NCBI RefSeq assembly: GCF_001183865.1
Contig: NZ_CP012020.1
Span: 372,001-436,000 of the forward strand
DNA: 64,000 nt
Direction: 5' to 3'
From: Methylophilus sp. TWE2
Lineage (GTDB): Bacteria; Pseudomonadota; Gammaproteobacteria; Burkholderiales; Methylophilaceae
Position numbers and translations under genes: made by a program. Of this stretch, positions 17,979 through 27,431 are shown one piece after another (position 1 is the stretch's first letter; each line of letters starts with the position of its first letter). A model generated the notes under the pieces. It had not been told where the DNA came from. It saw nothing but the letters and a program-made list of their open reading frames with translations, and ran no database searches.

Positions 17979-18004
17979 TTGAAAAACGCCTGTCATCCCC
18001 ACAT
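17979..18004 (+). promoter_or_regulatory. Candidate sigma-32 (RpoH) promoter of htpX
   Basis: TTGAAA (17979-17984), 12 bases, then CCCCACAT (17997-18004). This closely follows the RpoH consensus (CTTGAAA, 11-15 bases, CCCCATNT). It lies about 40 bases before htpX, a known heat-shock gene in Escherichia coli. Confidence 0.7.
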
Positions 18005-18042
18005 ATTAGGAGGATGGTATTCAATGTATTCAAGGAGTATGT

Positions 18043-18915
18043 ATGTTAGGTAACTGGACCAAAACCTTTGTGCTGATGGCAGCAATCACGGCATTATTTG
18101 TCGCTGTCGGTGGGGCATTGGGCGGTCAGGGCGGCATGTTACTGGCCTTGTTGTTGGCCGGAGGCATGAACTTTTATGCCTACTGGTTTAGTGATCAGGC
18201 GGTATTGAAGATGTATGGCGCGGTGGAAATCAATGCCGAGAACAATTTTGGCAATGGGCAGTTCCGCAATTACTACAATATGGTCAAAGAGCTCGCAGAG
18301 CGTGCGGAATTACCCATGCCACGCGTATTTGTGATCAACGAAAGCCAGCCCAATGCGTTTGCTACCGGTCGCAATCCTGAAAATGCGGCCGTTGCAGCGA
18401 CCACAGGGATTATGCAAATCTTGAGTGAGCGTGAGTTGCGAGGTGTGATGGCGCATGAACTGGCCCACGTTAAAAACCGTGATACGCTGATTTCGACTAT
18501 TTCAGCGACCGTTGCCGGTGCGATTTCATCTATTGCACAGTTCGGCTTGATGTTCGGTGGTGCCCATAGAGAGGGTGAGGATAGACCCAACCCGTTGATT
18601 GGTATCCTGATCATGATATTGGCGCCGCTGGCGGCGTCATTGATCCAGATGGCGATCTCGCGGTCACGCGAATATGAAGCGGATCGCATGGGCGCGGATA
18701 TCAGTCGTGATCCCAAGGCCCTGGCAGCAGCGCTGGAAAAAATCCATAACTATGCCCACCAGATCCCGAACATGACAGCGGAGCAGCATCCTGAAACCGG
18801 GCAAATGATGATTATCAACCCTTTGTCTGGTGCCGACCTGGCAGGGTTGTTCAGTACCCACCCGCAAACAGAGGAGCGGATTCGCCGGTTGATGGCGTTG
18901 GCAAGCCAGTATTAA
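18043..18915 (+). CDS. htpX: Protease HtpX
   Basis: Inner-membrane zinc metalloprotease that degrades damaged membrane proteins. The 290-aa protein has two N-terminal TM helices (about 8-50), the zinc motif HELAH (138-142) with the third ligand in [12 protein letters not shown], and two further hydrophobic segments between them. AAGGAG precedes ATG 18043. Regulation by heat or envelope stress is suggested by the upstream RpoH-like promoter. A terminator follows directly. Confidence 0.97.
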   Translation: MLGNWTKTFVLMAAITALFVAVGGALGGQGGMLLALLLAGGMNFYAYWFSDQAVLKMYGAVEINAENNFGNGQFRNYYNMVKELAERAELPMPRVFVINESQPNAFATGRNPENAAVAATTGIMQILSERELRGVMAHELAHVKNRDTLISTISATVAGAISSIAQFGLMFGGAHREGEDRPNPLIGILIMILAPLAASLIQMAISRSREYEADRMGADISRDPKALAAALEKIHNYAHQIPNMTAEQHPETGQMMIINPLSGADLAGLFSTHPQTEERIRRLMALASQY

Positions 18916-18931
18916 GTGCTAGACGTGTTGC

Positions 18932-18960
18932 AAAAGGCTTTCCTTGTGAAGGCTTTTTTT
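18932..18960 (+). terminator. Rho-independent terminator after htpX
   Basis: The stem GCTTTC/GAAGGC (one G-T pair) with loop CTTGT is extended by A/T pairs and followed by a run of T. Confidence 0.75.
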
Positions 18961-19030
18961 ATTGCAAGCGTTTTCACTATGCAATCGGGGCGCATCAAGT
19001 AAAATAAGCTTTTTTGCCTAGAGATTCCCG

Positions 19031-20317
19031 GTGCAAGTTGCCCAGTTAATTGCCGCGTATGCGGTGGCCGAGGTGTTGGCCGGACATAACCTGACTGTTT
19101 CCATGCCCAAAGCCTTGCGCAAGGTCAAATCGGCCACGCCACAACAACAGGCGGCAGCGCAGGATTACAGTTATCTGACCCTGCGATTTTATGCAGAGGC
19201 GGCCGCGTACCTGCAGGCCCTGACCTCAAAGCCAGTGACAGATGATCGCGTACAGGCCTTGCTCCTGGTGGCATTGTCGCAATTGCTGCATGGTGGAGAT
19301 AATGACTTCACGGTGGTTGATCAGGCGGTAGAAGCAGCCGGTAAAACCGGCCAGCGCTGGTCAAAAGGGCTGGTCAATGCTGTCTTGCGTAATTTTTTAC
19401 GCCAGCGCACAGCCTTGCAATCCACGGTTGCCCAGCGAGAAGAGGTGAAGTTTAATTATCCGCAATGGTGGATAGACACCCTCAAGCAACAGTATCCGCA
19501 GCAGTGGCAAACCATCCTTGAGATCGGCAACAGCCATCCGCCCATGACCTTGCGTGTGAACCTGCGCAAGACGGATGTCGCGTCATATATGCAATGGTTG
19601 GAAAAGGCCGACATCAAAGCGCATCATTTGGGTGGGGCGGCCATCCAGTTGCAGCAGCCTTTGCCTGTCCACAAGCTACCTCATTTTGCGGCAGGCTGGG
19701 TGAGTGTGCAGGATGCCGGTGCGCAATGGGCGGCTCCATTGCTGGACCTGCAGCCGGGTATGCGCGTGCTGGATGCCTGCAGTGCGCCAGGTGGCAAGAC
19801 CTGCCATCTCCTGGAGACATGCGAGGTAGATTTGCTATCGCTGGATATAGAGGCAGAACGATTGCAGCGGGTAGAGGATAATCTCCAACGGTTAGGGTTG
19901 CAGACGCAAGTGATGGTTGGCAATGCGGCACAAGCTGACTGGTTTGATGGTCAGTTATTCGACCGTATTCTGGCAGATGTGCCTTGCAGTGCCTCTGGAA
20001 TTGTACGCCGCCACGTGGACATGAAATGGTTGCGCAGGCCGGAAGATCTGGCGACTTTTGCTAGAACGCAGCAGGAAATTTTGTCGAATTTGTGGCAAAT
20101 GCTGGCAAAAGGCGGTAAATTGCTGTACGTGACCTGCTCAATATTTCAACAAGAAAACGAAATGCAAATTCAGCAGTTTTTAAGTACGCATGCAGATGCG
20201 ACAAGATTGCCAGTCGTTTTTGACGTGTCCACATTGCCATGTCAGTCGCTTGGTGGTCAGTTATTGCCGACTGCCGAACATGACGGATTGTTTTATGCGC
20301 TACTGCAAAAACATTAA
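19031..20317 (+). CDS. rsmB: 16S rRNA (cytosine-967-C5)-methyltransferase
   Basis: Methylates C967 of 16S rRNA with SAM. The 428-aa protein starts at GTG 19031. The N-terminal NusB-like RNA-binding domain (about 1-140) is followed by the Rossmann methyltransferase domain: LDACSAPGGKTCHLLE, DRILADVPCSASGIVRRH (Cys of PCS) and LLYVTCSIFQQENE (Cys of TCS). Both catalytic cysteines are present. The first gene of a rsmB-DUF4390-ntrY-ntrX run; its 3' end overlaps the next gene. Confidence 0.96.
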   Translation: MQVAQLIAAYAVAEVLAGHNLTVSMPKALRKVKSATPQQQAAAQDYSYLTLRFYAEAAAYLQALTSKPVTDDRVQALLLVALSQLLHGGDNDFTVVDQAVEAAGKTGQRWSKGLVNAVLRNFLRQRTALQSTVAQREEVKFNYPQWWIDTLKQQYPQQWQTILEIGNSHPPMTLRVNLRKTDVASYMQWLEKADIKAHHLGGAAIQLQQPLPVHKLPHFAAGWVSVQDAGAQWAAPLLDLQPGMRVLDACSAPGGKTCHLLETCEVDLLSLDIEAERLQRVEDNLQRLGLQTQVMVGNAAQADWFDGQLFDRILADVPCSASGIVRRHVDMKWLRRPEDLATFARTQQEILSNLWQMLAKGGKLLYVTCSIFQQENEMQIQQFLSTHADATRLPVVFDVSTLPCQSLGGQLLPTAEHDGLFYALLQKH

Positions 20318-20873
20318 TCGATTATTTTGGTCATGCGTATTGCTACTGGCCCTCACCACCTGGATGGCGGTGGCAGCTGGCAATCATGCGCATATTCGTA
20401 ATGCCGAATTGGTGTTGCGTGATGATGTGTGGACGCTGGATGCGGATATGGATATCCAGTTTGGCCGCGCGCTGGAAGAGGCACTCAATAAAGGCGTGCC
20501 CCTGACTTTTTTGTATGAATTCCAAATCGTCAAACCCCTAAAGTACTGGTTTGATGACGAAGTCGTCACGGAACGACGCGCGGTCACACTTAATTATCAT
20601 GCGCTGACCAAGCAATACCTGATTAATTATCCCCAGCAGCAAAAGGTATTTGACAGCCTGGGCGAGGCTAAGCGCGAGCTGGGAGTCATCCATGACTGGC
20701 GTCTTGTGCCGCATGCCACGTTGGAAAAAAACCAGTCTTATCAGGCGGCGCTCAAAATGCACCTGGATACTAGCAAACTGCCCAAAGCATTGCAGCTGGA
20801 TGCATTGGGTGAAAGCGACTGGGAGTTGATGACGCCCACATTTACCTGGTGGGTAAAGGAAACGCAGCGCTAG
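20295..20873 (+). CDS. DUF4390 domain exported protein
   Basis: A 192-aa protein of unknown function, conserved between rsmB and ntrY in betaproteobacteria. ATG 20295 overlaps the rsmB end by 23 bases. It opens with a signal/anchor helix (NRLFWSCVLLLALTTWMAVAAG), and the DUF4390 region follows (IRNAELVLRDDVWTLDADMD, ALNKGVPLTFLYEFQI). It is probably periplasmic. The conserved position suggests a link with NtrY sensing, but that is inference. Confidence 0.9.
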   Translation: MRYCKNINRLFWSCVLLLALTTWMAVAAGNHAHIRNAELVLRDDVWTLDADMDIQFGRALEEALNKGVPLTFLYEFQIVKPLKYWFDDEVVTERRAVTLNYHALTKQYLINYPQQQKVFDSLGEAKRELGVIHDWRLVPHATLEKNQSYQAALKMHLDTSKLPKALQLDALGESDWELMTPTFTWWVKETQR

Positions 20874-20876
20874 CTT

Positions 20877-23039
20877 ATGCGGTATGTCCTGATTTTGTCC
20901 ATTTTCCTGGCAGCAGTCCTGCTTTACCTGCTGTCACTGGCCAGTGCGAATACGGCTATCAGCGGTGATTATTATCTGGTCTTGCTCTATGTCAATGCCG
21001 GATTAGCCTTGCTGTTGCTCGGTGTTATTGCTTACCAGCTGCGCCACCTTTATCTGACTACCAAAGCCAGGCAGGTCGGCAGTAAACTCAATTTCAGGTT
21101 GCTGGTCACCTTTGCGTTGATGGCATTGATTCCAGGCATGATTGTGTATCTGGTGTCTGTGAATTTCCTGTCGCGTTCGATTGAGTCCTGGTTTAACGTC
21201 AAGGTCGAATCTGCGCTGGATGGTGGACTTAGCCTCGGGCAGCGTGCACTTGATATTATGCTGGGTGATGTCAAGGAAAAGGCACAAAGCATGGCAGTGT
21301 CATTGTCTTTGCAGCCTGCACGTTCACATTACAGCCAGATTAACGATTTGCGTGAAAAGGCGGGCATTCAGGATGCGGCCTTGCTCACGCCTCAAGGGGC
21401 GATTCTAGCCGTCAGTAGTTCCGATCCCAGCAGCTTTTTGCCGGAACTACCCTCAGTCCCCCAGTTGCGCCAGGCCAGAAGTGGTGTGTACGGCAAAATC
21501 GAGCCTATTCCCGGCAAGGGTTTATACATGCGGGTGCTGATTCCGGTCGAGACCCTGGGGATTACCGGGGAAATGCGTATTTTGCAATTAATGCAGCCTG
21601 TGCCCAAAGCCCTGTCAAATACGGCTGAATCGGTGCAGGAGGTCTACCGAGAGTACCAGACCCTTTCTTATAGCCGCCAGTCACTGAAAGACATTTTCAT
21701 GCTGACGCTGACCATGATCCTGCTGCTATCCATGCTTGGCGCCTTGACGATTGCCTTTGCCTTGAGCCGCCGCATGGCGCAACCATTGACGGTGCTGGCA
21801 GAAGGGACGCGCCTGATTGCAACGGGTGATTACTCGCAGCAGCTGCCTTCGTTTGGCAAGGATGAGCTCAGTGTGCTGGTGAAGTCATTTAACAGCATGA
21901 CGCGCCAGTTGCAGGAGGCAAAAAATGCTTCCGAACAGAGCCGTCAGCATGTCGAATCCGCGCGTGCTTACCTTGAGGCAATTTTGTCGCACCTGAGTTC
22001 CGGCGTCATGACGATTAATGAGCGTGCCGAGTTGCGTGTGTATAACCTGGCAGCGACCAATATCTTGGGGATTTCGCTGGTCGGTTTCAAAAACAAGGTT
22101 TTTACCGAGATCGCTGCCGAAAATCCCTATTTGAGTCCTTTTACGGGATTGGTCATGCAGCACTATGAGGAAACCTTGCAGTTCGAGCGCCATGAGCGGC
22201 ACATGACCAGCCAGATAGAAATTGAAGGCGTGCACGGCACGCAGATTCTGATGTTGCGAGTGACACGGCTGCCTGAAGGGGCCGGGCATGGCCTGGTAGT
22301 GGTGTTCGATGATGTCACTGCCATGGCACAGGCACAGCGCGATGCTGCCTGGGCAGAGGTGGCGAGACGCCTGGCACATGAGATCAAGAACCCGCTGACA
22401 CCCATTCAATTGTCGGCCGAGCGGTTGCAGTTCAAATTGCAGGACAAGCTAGAAAGCAAAGACGCCGAGATGCTGTTGAAAGCGACAGATACGATTGTTA
22501 ACCAGGTACAGGCCATGAAAAACATGGTCAATGAATTCAGCGAGTACGCCAGGACGCCCGCTGCAAAGTTGGTCAAACTGGATTTGAATGCGTTGATCCG
22601 CGATGTCAGCAGTCTTTACAATGCCTCTACGGTTAAGCTGGTGCTGGCTTTGCATGAGCAGCTGCCGGAGATTGATGCCGATGCCACCATGATGCGGCAA
22701 ATTCTGCATAATCTGCTGCAAAATGCCCAGGATGCGTTACTCAATGTCGCTGATCCGCAAATTGTCATCTTGACCGATTATGATGGCGAGCGTATAAAAC
22801 TCGCAGTGACCGATAACGGTAGTGGTTTCCCGACGGATGTGATGGCCAGGGTATTTGAACCTTATGTCACCACCAAGTCACACGGCACTGGGTTGGGATT
22901 AGCCATTGTCAAAAAAATGATAGAAGAGCAGCGTGGACAGATTCGCATAGACAATCTGCCACAAGGGGGCGCCAGCGTCACCATCAGCTTGCCGGTAGAT
23001 AAACAACAACAGCGTCGGCGCGTTGAGCGCATCGTGTAA
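20877..23039 (+). CDS. ntrY: NtrY-type sensor histidine kinase
   Basis: A 720-aa membrane sensor kinase. Hydrophobic helices at about 3-22, 35-52, 75-95 and 272-297 surround a periplasmic region. HAMP (about 298-350), PAS (about 360-480), the HisKA site [13 protein letters not shown] (His501) and a HATPase domain ([29 protein letters not shown]) follow. All kinase boxes are intact. In other proteobacteria NtrY/NtrX influence nitrogen metabolism, envelope and redox responses. It is three bases after DUF4390 and nine before ntrX, so one operon. The signal is unknown. Confidence 0.95.
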   Translation: MRYVLILSIFLAAVLLYLLSLASANTAISGDYYLVLLYVNAGLALLLLGVIAYQLRHLYLTTKARQVGSKLNFRLLVTFALMALIPGMIVYLVSVNFLSRSIESWFNVKVESALDGGLSLGQRALDIMLGDVKEKAQSMAVSLSLQPARSHYSQINDLREKAGIQDAALLTPQGAILAVSSSDPSSFLPELPSVPQLRQARSGVYGKIEPIPGKGLYMRVLIPVETLGITGEMRILQLMQPVPKALSNTAESVQEVYREYQTLSYSRQSLKDIFMLTLTMILLLSMLGALTIAFALSRRMAQPLTVLAEGTRLIATGDYSQQLPSFGKDELSVLVKSFNSMTRQLQEAKNASEQSRQHVESARAYLEAILSHLSSGVMTINERAELRVYNLAATNILGISLVGFKNKVFTEIAAENPYLSPFTGLVMQHYEETLQFERHERHMTSQIEIEGVHGTQILMLRVTRLPEGAGHGLVVVFDDVTAMAQAQRDAAWAEVARRLAHEIKNPLTPIQLSAERLQFKLQDKLESKDAEMLLKATDTIVNQVQAMKNMVNEFSEYARTPAAKLVKLDLNALIRDVSSLYNASTVKLVLALHEQLPEIDADATMMRQILHNLLQNAQDALLNVADPQIVILTDYDGERIKLAVTDNGSGFPTDVMARVFEPYVTTKSHGTGLGLAIVKKMIEEQRGQIRIDNLPQGGASVTISLPVDKQQQRRRVERIV

Positions 23040-23048
23040 GGAAGTACC

Positions 23049-24311
23049 ATGGCTTCACGTAATATTTTGGTGGTCGATGACGAGATAGGCATCCGTGAGT
23101 TGTTGAGCGACATCTTGCGTGATGAAGGGCATGTCGTGCGATTGGCGGAGAACGCGCAGATTGCACGTGACGAACGCCTCAAACTGCGACCGGATCTGGT
23201 CCTGCTGGATATCTGGATGCCGGATTGCGATGGTATCAGCCTGCTGAAAGAGTGGGCCAATGCTGGTTTACTGACCATGCCGGTCATTATGATGTCTGGT
23301 CATGGCACCATAGATACCGCCGTCGAGGCGACACGTCTGGGTGCCTTTGATTTTCTCGAAAAACCCATTGCCCTGCAAAAATTGCTCAAAACCGTGGGTG
23401 CTGCCATCAAGCACACCGAGCACCTCGCCCACACCGAAATTAACCTCTCCAGCTTTGGTAAAAGTGCTGTCATCCAGGAGCTCAAGCAGCGGTTGGAGCA
23501 ACTCGCCCGACATAAAAATACGCTATTCCTGATTGGTAAAAAAGGCGGTAGTGTGCCTTTGTGCGCCAAATTTTTACGTCCGCAAAATACACCCTGGGTC
23601 GCGCTGACAGAATATGAAAAACTGGTGACTGCCCCTATGGAAATCCTGGAGCAGGCGCGTGAAGGCGTGGTGTTTGTCGATGAAGTCACCAGGCTGGGTA
23701 AAACTGAACAAAAAGGCCTGAGCCTGCTGATTAACAAATCAGAAAAATATGGTGTCCGTGTGATTTGTGCCAGTGAACATGGCTTGCCGCAGCTCATTGA
23801 AAAAGCCATGCTGGAACAGTCGCTGCTGCAAACACTGGCAGGTGCTGCGGTGAAGGTGCCGTGCCTGGATGAACACAAGGAGGATATTCCCGACCTGGCG
23901 AGTGCCATGGCTACCTTGATGGTTGAAGCCAGTAAGATTGACTATAAAGCGTTTGATGTGGCGGCTTTGAATGCTTTGCGTAATGCCGACTGGCCTGGTG
24001 ACCTCGGTGAGCTGGAGTCTGTGGTACAAAACCTGCTCATGACCAGCCTGGGGGAGGTCATCACACAGGCGGATGTGCAGCGTGTACTTGCGAATTTTCA
24101 GGGCCAAGCCACGGAGTCCGCTGAGCAGCATATGCCGCTCAACCTTGACCAGCCTCTACGTGAAGCGCGTGATGAATTTGAACGTTTTTACTTTCAGTAC
24201 CATATGCGGCTGGTGAAAAACAACATGAGCCGCTTATCAGAGATTTCCGGGCTGGAACGTACACATTTATACCGCAAGCTTAAACAGTTGGGGATCAAGA
24301 TCAAGGGTTGA
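23049..24311 (+). CDS. ntrX: NtrX-type response regulator with degenerate AAA+ domain
   Basis: A 420-aa partner of NtrY. The receiver domain is intact: Asp10/Asp11, phospho-acceptor Asp54 in LLDIWMP and Lys105. The C-terminal Fis-type HTH is present (MSRLSEISGLERTHLYRKLK). The central sigma-54 activator domain is decayed. The Walker A loop GESGTGKE is replaced by LIGKKGGSVPL, GAFTGA is absent, and only a Walker-B-like VVFVDEVTRL remains. The protein is about 40 residues shorter than typical NtrC-family members. It therefore probably binds DNA without activating sigma-54 polymerase, acting as repressor or on sigma-70 promoters. Confidence 0.93.
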   Translation: MASRNILVVDDEIGIRELLSDILRDEGHVVRLAENAQIARDERLKLRPDLVLLDIWMPDCDGISLLKEWANAGLLTMPVIMMSGHGTIDTAVEATRLGAFDFLEKPIALQKLLKTVGAAIKHTEHLAHTEINLSSFGKSAVIQELKQRLEQLARHKNTLFLIGKKGGSVPLCAKFLRPQNTPWVALTEYEKLVTAPMEILEQAREGVVFVDEVTRLGKTEQKGLSLLINKSEKYGVRVICASEHGLPQLIEKAMLEQSLLQTLAGAAVKVPCLDEHKEDIPDLASAMATLMVEASKIDYKAFDVAALNALRNADWPGDLGELESVVQNLLMTSLGEVITQADVQRVLANFQGQATESAEQHMPLNLDQPLREARDEFERFYFQYHMRLVKNNMSRLSEISGLERTHLYRKLKQLGIKIKG

Positions 24312-24330
24312 GTGTTTGCCTTTTCTGCAA

Positions 24331-24360
24331 TAAAAAAGCCGGGGTGATCCGGCTTTTTTA
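24331..24360. terminator. Bidirectional rho-independent terminator
   Basis: AAAAAAGCCGG-GGTGAT-CCGGCTTTTTT. It ends the ntrYX run on plus and can end the DoxX gene on minus. Confidence 0.92.
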
Positions 24361-24372
24361 ATCAGACATGAT

Positions 24373-24753
24373 TTATGAACTGCGGTTATCCAGACTGCAC
24401 GCGGTTTGCGGGTAAACGCTCAGCAGCAACATGCCGCCAGCAATACCCATATAGGCGAAGAATGCATCCAGCGAGGCCTGGCCCAATACCAGCGCCATAA
24501 ACACGGCCAGTCCACCTAGGACACGTGCTGATAGCTGAGTTTTAAAACCAAGAATCAGCATCAAGCCAAACACAAACTGAATCAGGATCAATAACGGGGC
24601 AAAGACTGCGGGCAAGCCAAATTGACCGAGCATCATCTGGTATTGCAGGTAACCATCCGGGGTATTCAATATGGCCATCAGTTTTAAAATCACCACGCCA
24701 AAAAATACCAGTCCCAGCAAAATTCTGGCTGCTGCAGTTTGAAAACGACTCAT
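24373..24753 (-). CDS. DoxX family membrane protein
   Basis: A 126-aa inner-membrane protein with four TM helices and the DoxX pattern (AARILLGLVFFGVVILKLMA at the start, LGGLAVFMALVLG later). GAGGAAAAGAA precedes ATG 24753. DoxX proteins are linked to redox or thiol-stress membrane functions in some bacteria, but the role here is not evident. Monocistronic; divergent from the GNAT gene. Confidence 0.85.
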   Translation of the reverse strand: MSRFQTAAARILLGLVFFGVVILKLMAILNTPDGYLQYQMMLGQFGLPAVFAPLLILIQFVFGLMLILGFKTQLSARVLGGLAVFMALVLGQASLDAFFAYMGIAGGMLLLSVYPQTACSLDNRSS

Positions 24754-24836
24754 TTCTTTTCCTCAAATCCTGTTTTAATAAAGCACGTATGATGCCTGTC
24801 GACAGTTACAATTGCAATATTTCCCCTGGAACGGCT

Positions 24837-25277
24837 ATGACTGTACAACGCACCAAGCTCATCATCCATACCCTGGCGATGCACGATCCATTATGGCCAG
24901 CGTGCTGCCATATCCGGCAACGCGTGTTTATCGAAGAGCAGCATGTGCCTGTCTCGCTGGAGTGGGATGAGACAGATGAAACCGCGCTACATCTGCTGGC
25001 AAGCCGCGATGGTCAGGCCGTTGCCTGTGCCAGGGTCGTGCCTGAAGGCTATATCGGGCGCATGGCTGTGCTGCCTGAATGGCGTAGGCAAGGAGTCGGT
25101 GAGGCATTGTTGTTGCAGGCGATCCAGACTTGCCGCCAGTTTGATGTGACGCATGCGCGTTTGTCGGCACAAATGCATGCTATCGGTTTCTACCAGCAGG
25201 CCGGGTTCGAAGTCTGTAGCGAACCGTATCTGGATGCCAATATCTTGCATGTTGATATGCAACTTGAGCTGGTATAA
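24837..25277 (+). CDS. GNAT family N-acetyltransferase
   Basis: A 146-aa ElaA/YjcF-like GNAT domain. ATG 24837 is chosen over the upstream ATG at 24789 because it gives the standard GNAT start. RQRVFIEEQHVP is the N-terminal strand-helix typical of this subgroup. RMAVLPEWRRQGVGEALL is the acetyl-CoA pyrophosphate-binding loop, and HAIGFYQQAGFEVCSEPYLDANILHVDM closes the fold. The substrate is unknown. Its 3' end contains the likely promoter of the downstream Fae-like gene. Confidence 0.88.
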   Translation: MTVQRTKLIIHTLAMHDPLWPACCHIRQRVFIEEQHVPVSLEWDETDETALHLLASRDGQAVACARVVPEGYIGRMAVLPEWRRQGVGEALLLQAIQTCRQFDVTHARLSAQMHAIGFYQQAGFEVCSEPYLDANILHVDMQLELV

Positions 25278-25278
25278 T
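25252..25278 (+). promoter_or_regulatory. Candidate promoter of the Fae-like gene
   Basis: TTGATA (25252-25257) and a perfect TATAAT (25273-25278), with 15-base spacing, at the end of the GNAT gene. The transcript would have a leader of about 40 bases. Confidence 0.5.
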
Positions 25279-25324
25279 AACGGTTTCAGTTTTTCTCCAA
25301 CTTGCAGACATAAAAGGAATTCTC

Positions 25325-25867
25325 ATGTCAAAAATCGTAATGAAAGCCGGTGAAGCAACCGTATTTTCCGAAGGCAAAGATGTGACTGCAGCCATGCCGG
25401 AAATCGTCATCGGTTCTGTAGACGGCCCGGTCGGTACTGCGTTTGCCAACATGATGGCGCAAACCAAAGGCCATACTGCCATGTTCGCCGTGCGTGACAT
25501 TAACCAGATGGTACGTCCTGCCACCATGATGGTGCCAAAAGTCACCTTGAAAGACTCGCTGAACATTGAACTGTTTGGTGGCGTGGTGCAAGCAGGCGTG
25601 GCTGATGGTATTACTGATGCCGTGATCGAAGGCATTATCCCTAAAGAGCTGGTGAATGACCTGTGCATCGTTGCATTGCTGTGGATTGATCCAGGCTGTG
25701 CCAAGGAAGCAAACCTGGACAAGGCTGACCTGTACAAAAACAACTACGAAGCGATCAAACTGGCCTTGAAACGTGCCTTGAACGACGAGCCTAGCATTGA
25801 TGAAATCATCGCTAACCGTCACAAAATCAAGCACTGTATGTGGGAAGATAGCTGGGATCAGAAGTAA
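25325..25867 (+). CDS. Formaldehyde-activating enzyme (Fae) homologue, catalytic His not conserved
   Basis: A 180-aa single-domain Fae-family protein. True Fae joins formaldehyde to tetrahydromethanopterin in methylotrophs. Family landmarks are EIVIGSVDGPVGTAFANMM, MFAVRDINQMVRPATMMVPKVTL, QAGVADGITDAVIEGIIP and NNYEAIKLALKRALNDEPS. In Methylobacterium Fae the active-site His17 stands in HIDLIIG; the matching stretch here is MPEIVIG, with Met in that place. It is therefore probably a Fae paralogue (Fae2/Fae3 type) of uncertain activity. It has a good AAGGAATT ribosome site, its own promoter and a terminator. No other formaldehyde-oxidation genes are adjacent. Confidence 0.85.
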   Translation: MSKIVMKAGEATVFSEGKDVTAAMPEIVIGSVDGPVGTAFANMMAQTKGHTAMFAVRDINQMVRPATMMVPKVTLKDSLNIELFGGVVQAGVADGITDAVIEGIIPKELVNDLCIVALLWIDPGCAKEANLDKADLYKNNYEAIKLALKRALNDEPSIDEIIANRHKIKHCMWEDSWDQK

Positions 25868-25887
25868 TCCAAGCGTTTTCTGCCTGA

Positions 25888-25908
25888 CCCCGCAATTGCG
25901 GGGTTTTT
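25888..25908 (+). terminator. Rho-independent terminator after the Fae-like gene
   Basis: CCCCGC-AATT-GCGGGG followed by TTTTT. Confidence 0.9.
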
Positions 25909-25922
25909 GCTATCTGGATTAA

Positions 25923-26336
25923 ATGATGAAGTACTTGATTAAACGTTACCTGGCAGTGCTCTACGAGGCCTTGCTCATGCTGGCCCTGGCCCTGGCCCTG
26001 ACGGCGGCCTATGTGATGCTGGTGGGCGATGCCGGACATGGCTGGAAGAGGCTGGGACTGCAAGCTTTGCTATGGCTGGTAATGGGCGCTTATTTCGTGC
26101 GCTGCTGGGTGGTGACCGGGCAAACGCTGGCAAGCCAGACCTGGAAACTTAAAGTGGTGGATGGGCATGGTCATCAGTTGCTAAGCGAGCAGCAAGCCAT
26201 CCTGCGTTATGTAGTGGCTAGCTTATTGTTGGTACCTGCCGGATTGACATTGTGGTGGGCCTTGCTGGATCGCGATCAGCAGTTCTTGCATGACCGCCTG
26301 TTAGGATCACGCATCATTGAATTACCCAGGACTTAG
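25923..26336 (+). CDS. RDD family membrane protein
   Basis: A 137-aa protein with three TM helices. The RDD signature residues are seen in KRYLAVLYEALLML (Arg), TLASQTWKLKVVD and DRDQQFLHDRLLGSRII (Asp-Arg/Asp pairs). ATG 25923 or the next ATG at 25926 could start it. Function of RDD proteins is mostly unknown; some act in ion transport. Its stop overlaps the lptG stop tail to tail by four bases. Confidence 0.85.
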   Translation: MMKYLIKRYLAVLYEALLMLALALALTAAYVMLVGDAGHGWKRLGLQALLWLVMGAYFVRCWVVTGQTLASQTWKLKVVDGHGHQLLSEQQAILRYVVASLLLVPAGLTLWWALLDRDQQFLHDRLLGSRIIELPRT

Positions 26337-27427
26337 CGCCGTTCAACGTAATACAGCATGCCGAGACCAGCCGCTAAAAAAATCAGTGTCGGGCTGATGG
26401 CGCTCACAAGCGGGGACCAGTCATTCAGTACCCCCAAGTGCACAAACACACGGTTCATGATCTGGTAGACCACGCCCAGGAAAATCCCAGCAAAAATCTT
26501 GGCACTGATGCCGCCTGCGCGTTGCTGTAAAAAGCCAAATGGCAGGGCCAGCATGACCATTACCAGGCAGGCCAAGGGGTAAACCAGCTTGGACCATAAC
26601 GCGACCTGGTAACGGGTGCTGCGCTGGCCATTCTGATGCAGGTACTGGATAAAACTATACAGGTTCCATGCCGACATTTTCTCTGGCAGTACTAGCAAAA
26701 CATTGAGCAATTCCGGTCTGATCAGGGACTCCCACTTGGTTTGCTTGAAAAATTGCGAGGTGACCGAGTTGTGCTGGACGGCCTTGCTGGTGTTCATTTT
26801 GGTTTGTGTCACATTGGATAATACCCAATGGTCATCCTCAAAATAACCTTTGTCAGCATGACTGATCGTGCGTAAACGGAACTCAGGATCAAAGTCATAA
26901 ATACGGATATCTACCAGGCTGGAGTCCGGCATCACCGTGTTGACATTGACGAAGCTGCTGCCATCCTTGATCCAAAGGCCAGACTGGAAATCCTGCGCAA
27001 TGACGGAGTCCGTGGCCTGGATACGAATGCGTTGCGCCATTTTTTCGCTGATGGGGGCAATGACCTCACCAATCAGGAAGGTGACCACCGCAAAGACCAG
27101 GCCGATGCTCAGCAGCATTTTGGCAATGGTTTGCAATGAAATGCCGCTGGTGCGCATAACGATGAGTTCGGAGCTGCTGGCCATGGCGCCGAGTGTGTAG
27201 ACAATCCCCAGAAGCACGGCGACCGGGGCGACTTCGTAAATATGGCCGGGAATGCTGAGGCCCACGTAAATCAGCATGCTGTTGATGCCGTAATGTCCTC
27301 TTCCCAGGCTGTCCAGCTCTTGCAACAGGTCAAAGAAGGAAAACATGGCGAGCAGGCCCAGCAGCACCAGCATGATGCTAAAGCTGATTTCTTTCCAGAA
27401 ATAACGATTTAAGATGACGAGTGTCAT
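26333..27427 (-). CDS. lptG: LPS export permease LptG
   Basis: Inner-membrane subunit of the LptB2FG ABC transporter that extracts LPS and feeds it to the LptC-LptA bridge. The 364-aa protein has the YjgP/YjgQ layout: three TM helices, a large periplasmic jellyroll (about 130-265) and three more TM helices. NRYFWKEISFSIMLVLLGLLAMFSFFDLL at the N-terminus and VALLGIVYTLG/ELIVMRTSG in the coupling region are typical. It lies four bases after lptF in the same operon. Confidence 0.95.
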   Translation of the reverse strand: MTLVILNRYFWKEISFSIMLVLLGLLAMFSFFDLLQELDSLGRGHYGINSMLIYVGLSIPGHIYEVAPVAVLLGIVYTLGAMASSSELIVMRTSGISLQTIAKMLLSIGLVFAVVTFLIGEVIAPISEKMAQRIRIQATDSVIAQDFQSGLWIKDGSSFVNVNTVMPDSSLVDIRIYDFDPEFRLRTISHADKGYFEDDHWVLSNVTQTKMNTSKAVQHNSVTSQFFKQTKWESLIRPELLNVLLVLPEKMSAWNLYSFIQYLHQNGQRSTRYQVALWSKLVYPLACLVMVMLALPFGFLQQRAGGISAKIFAGIFLGVVYQIMNRVFVHLGVLNDWSPLVSAISPTLIFLAAGLGMLYYVERR

Positions 27428-27431
27428 GGCT

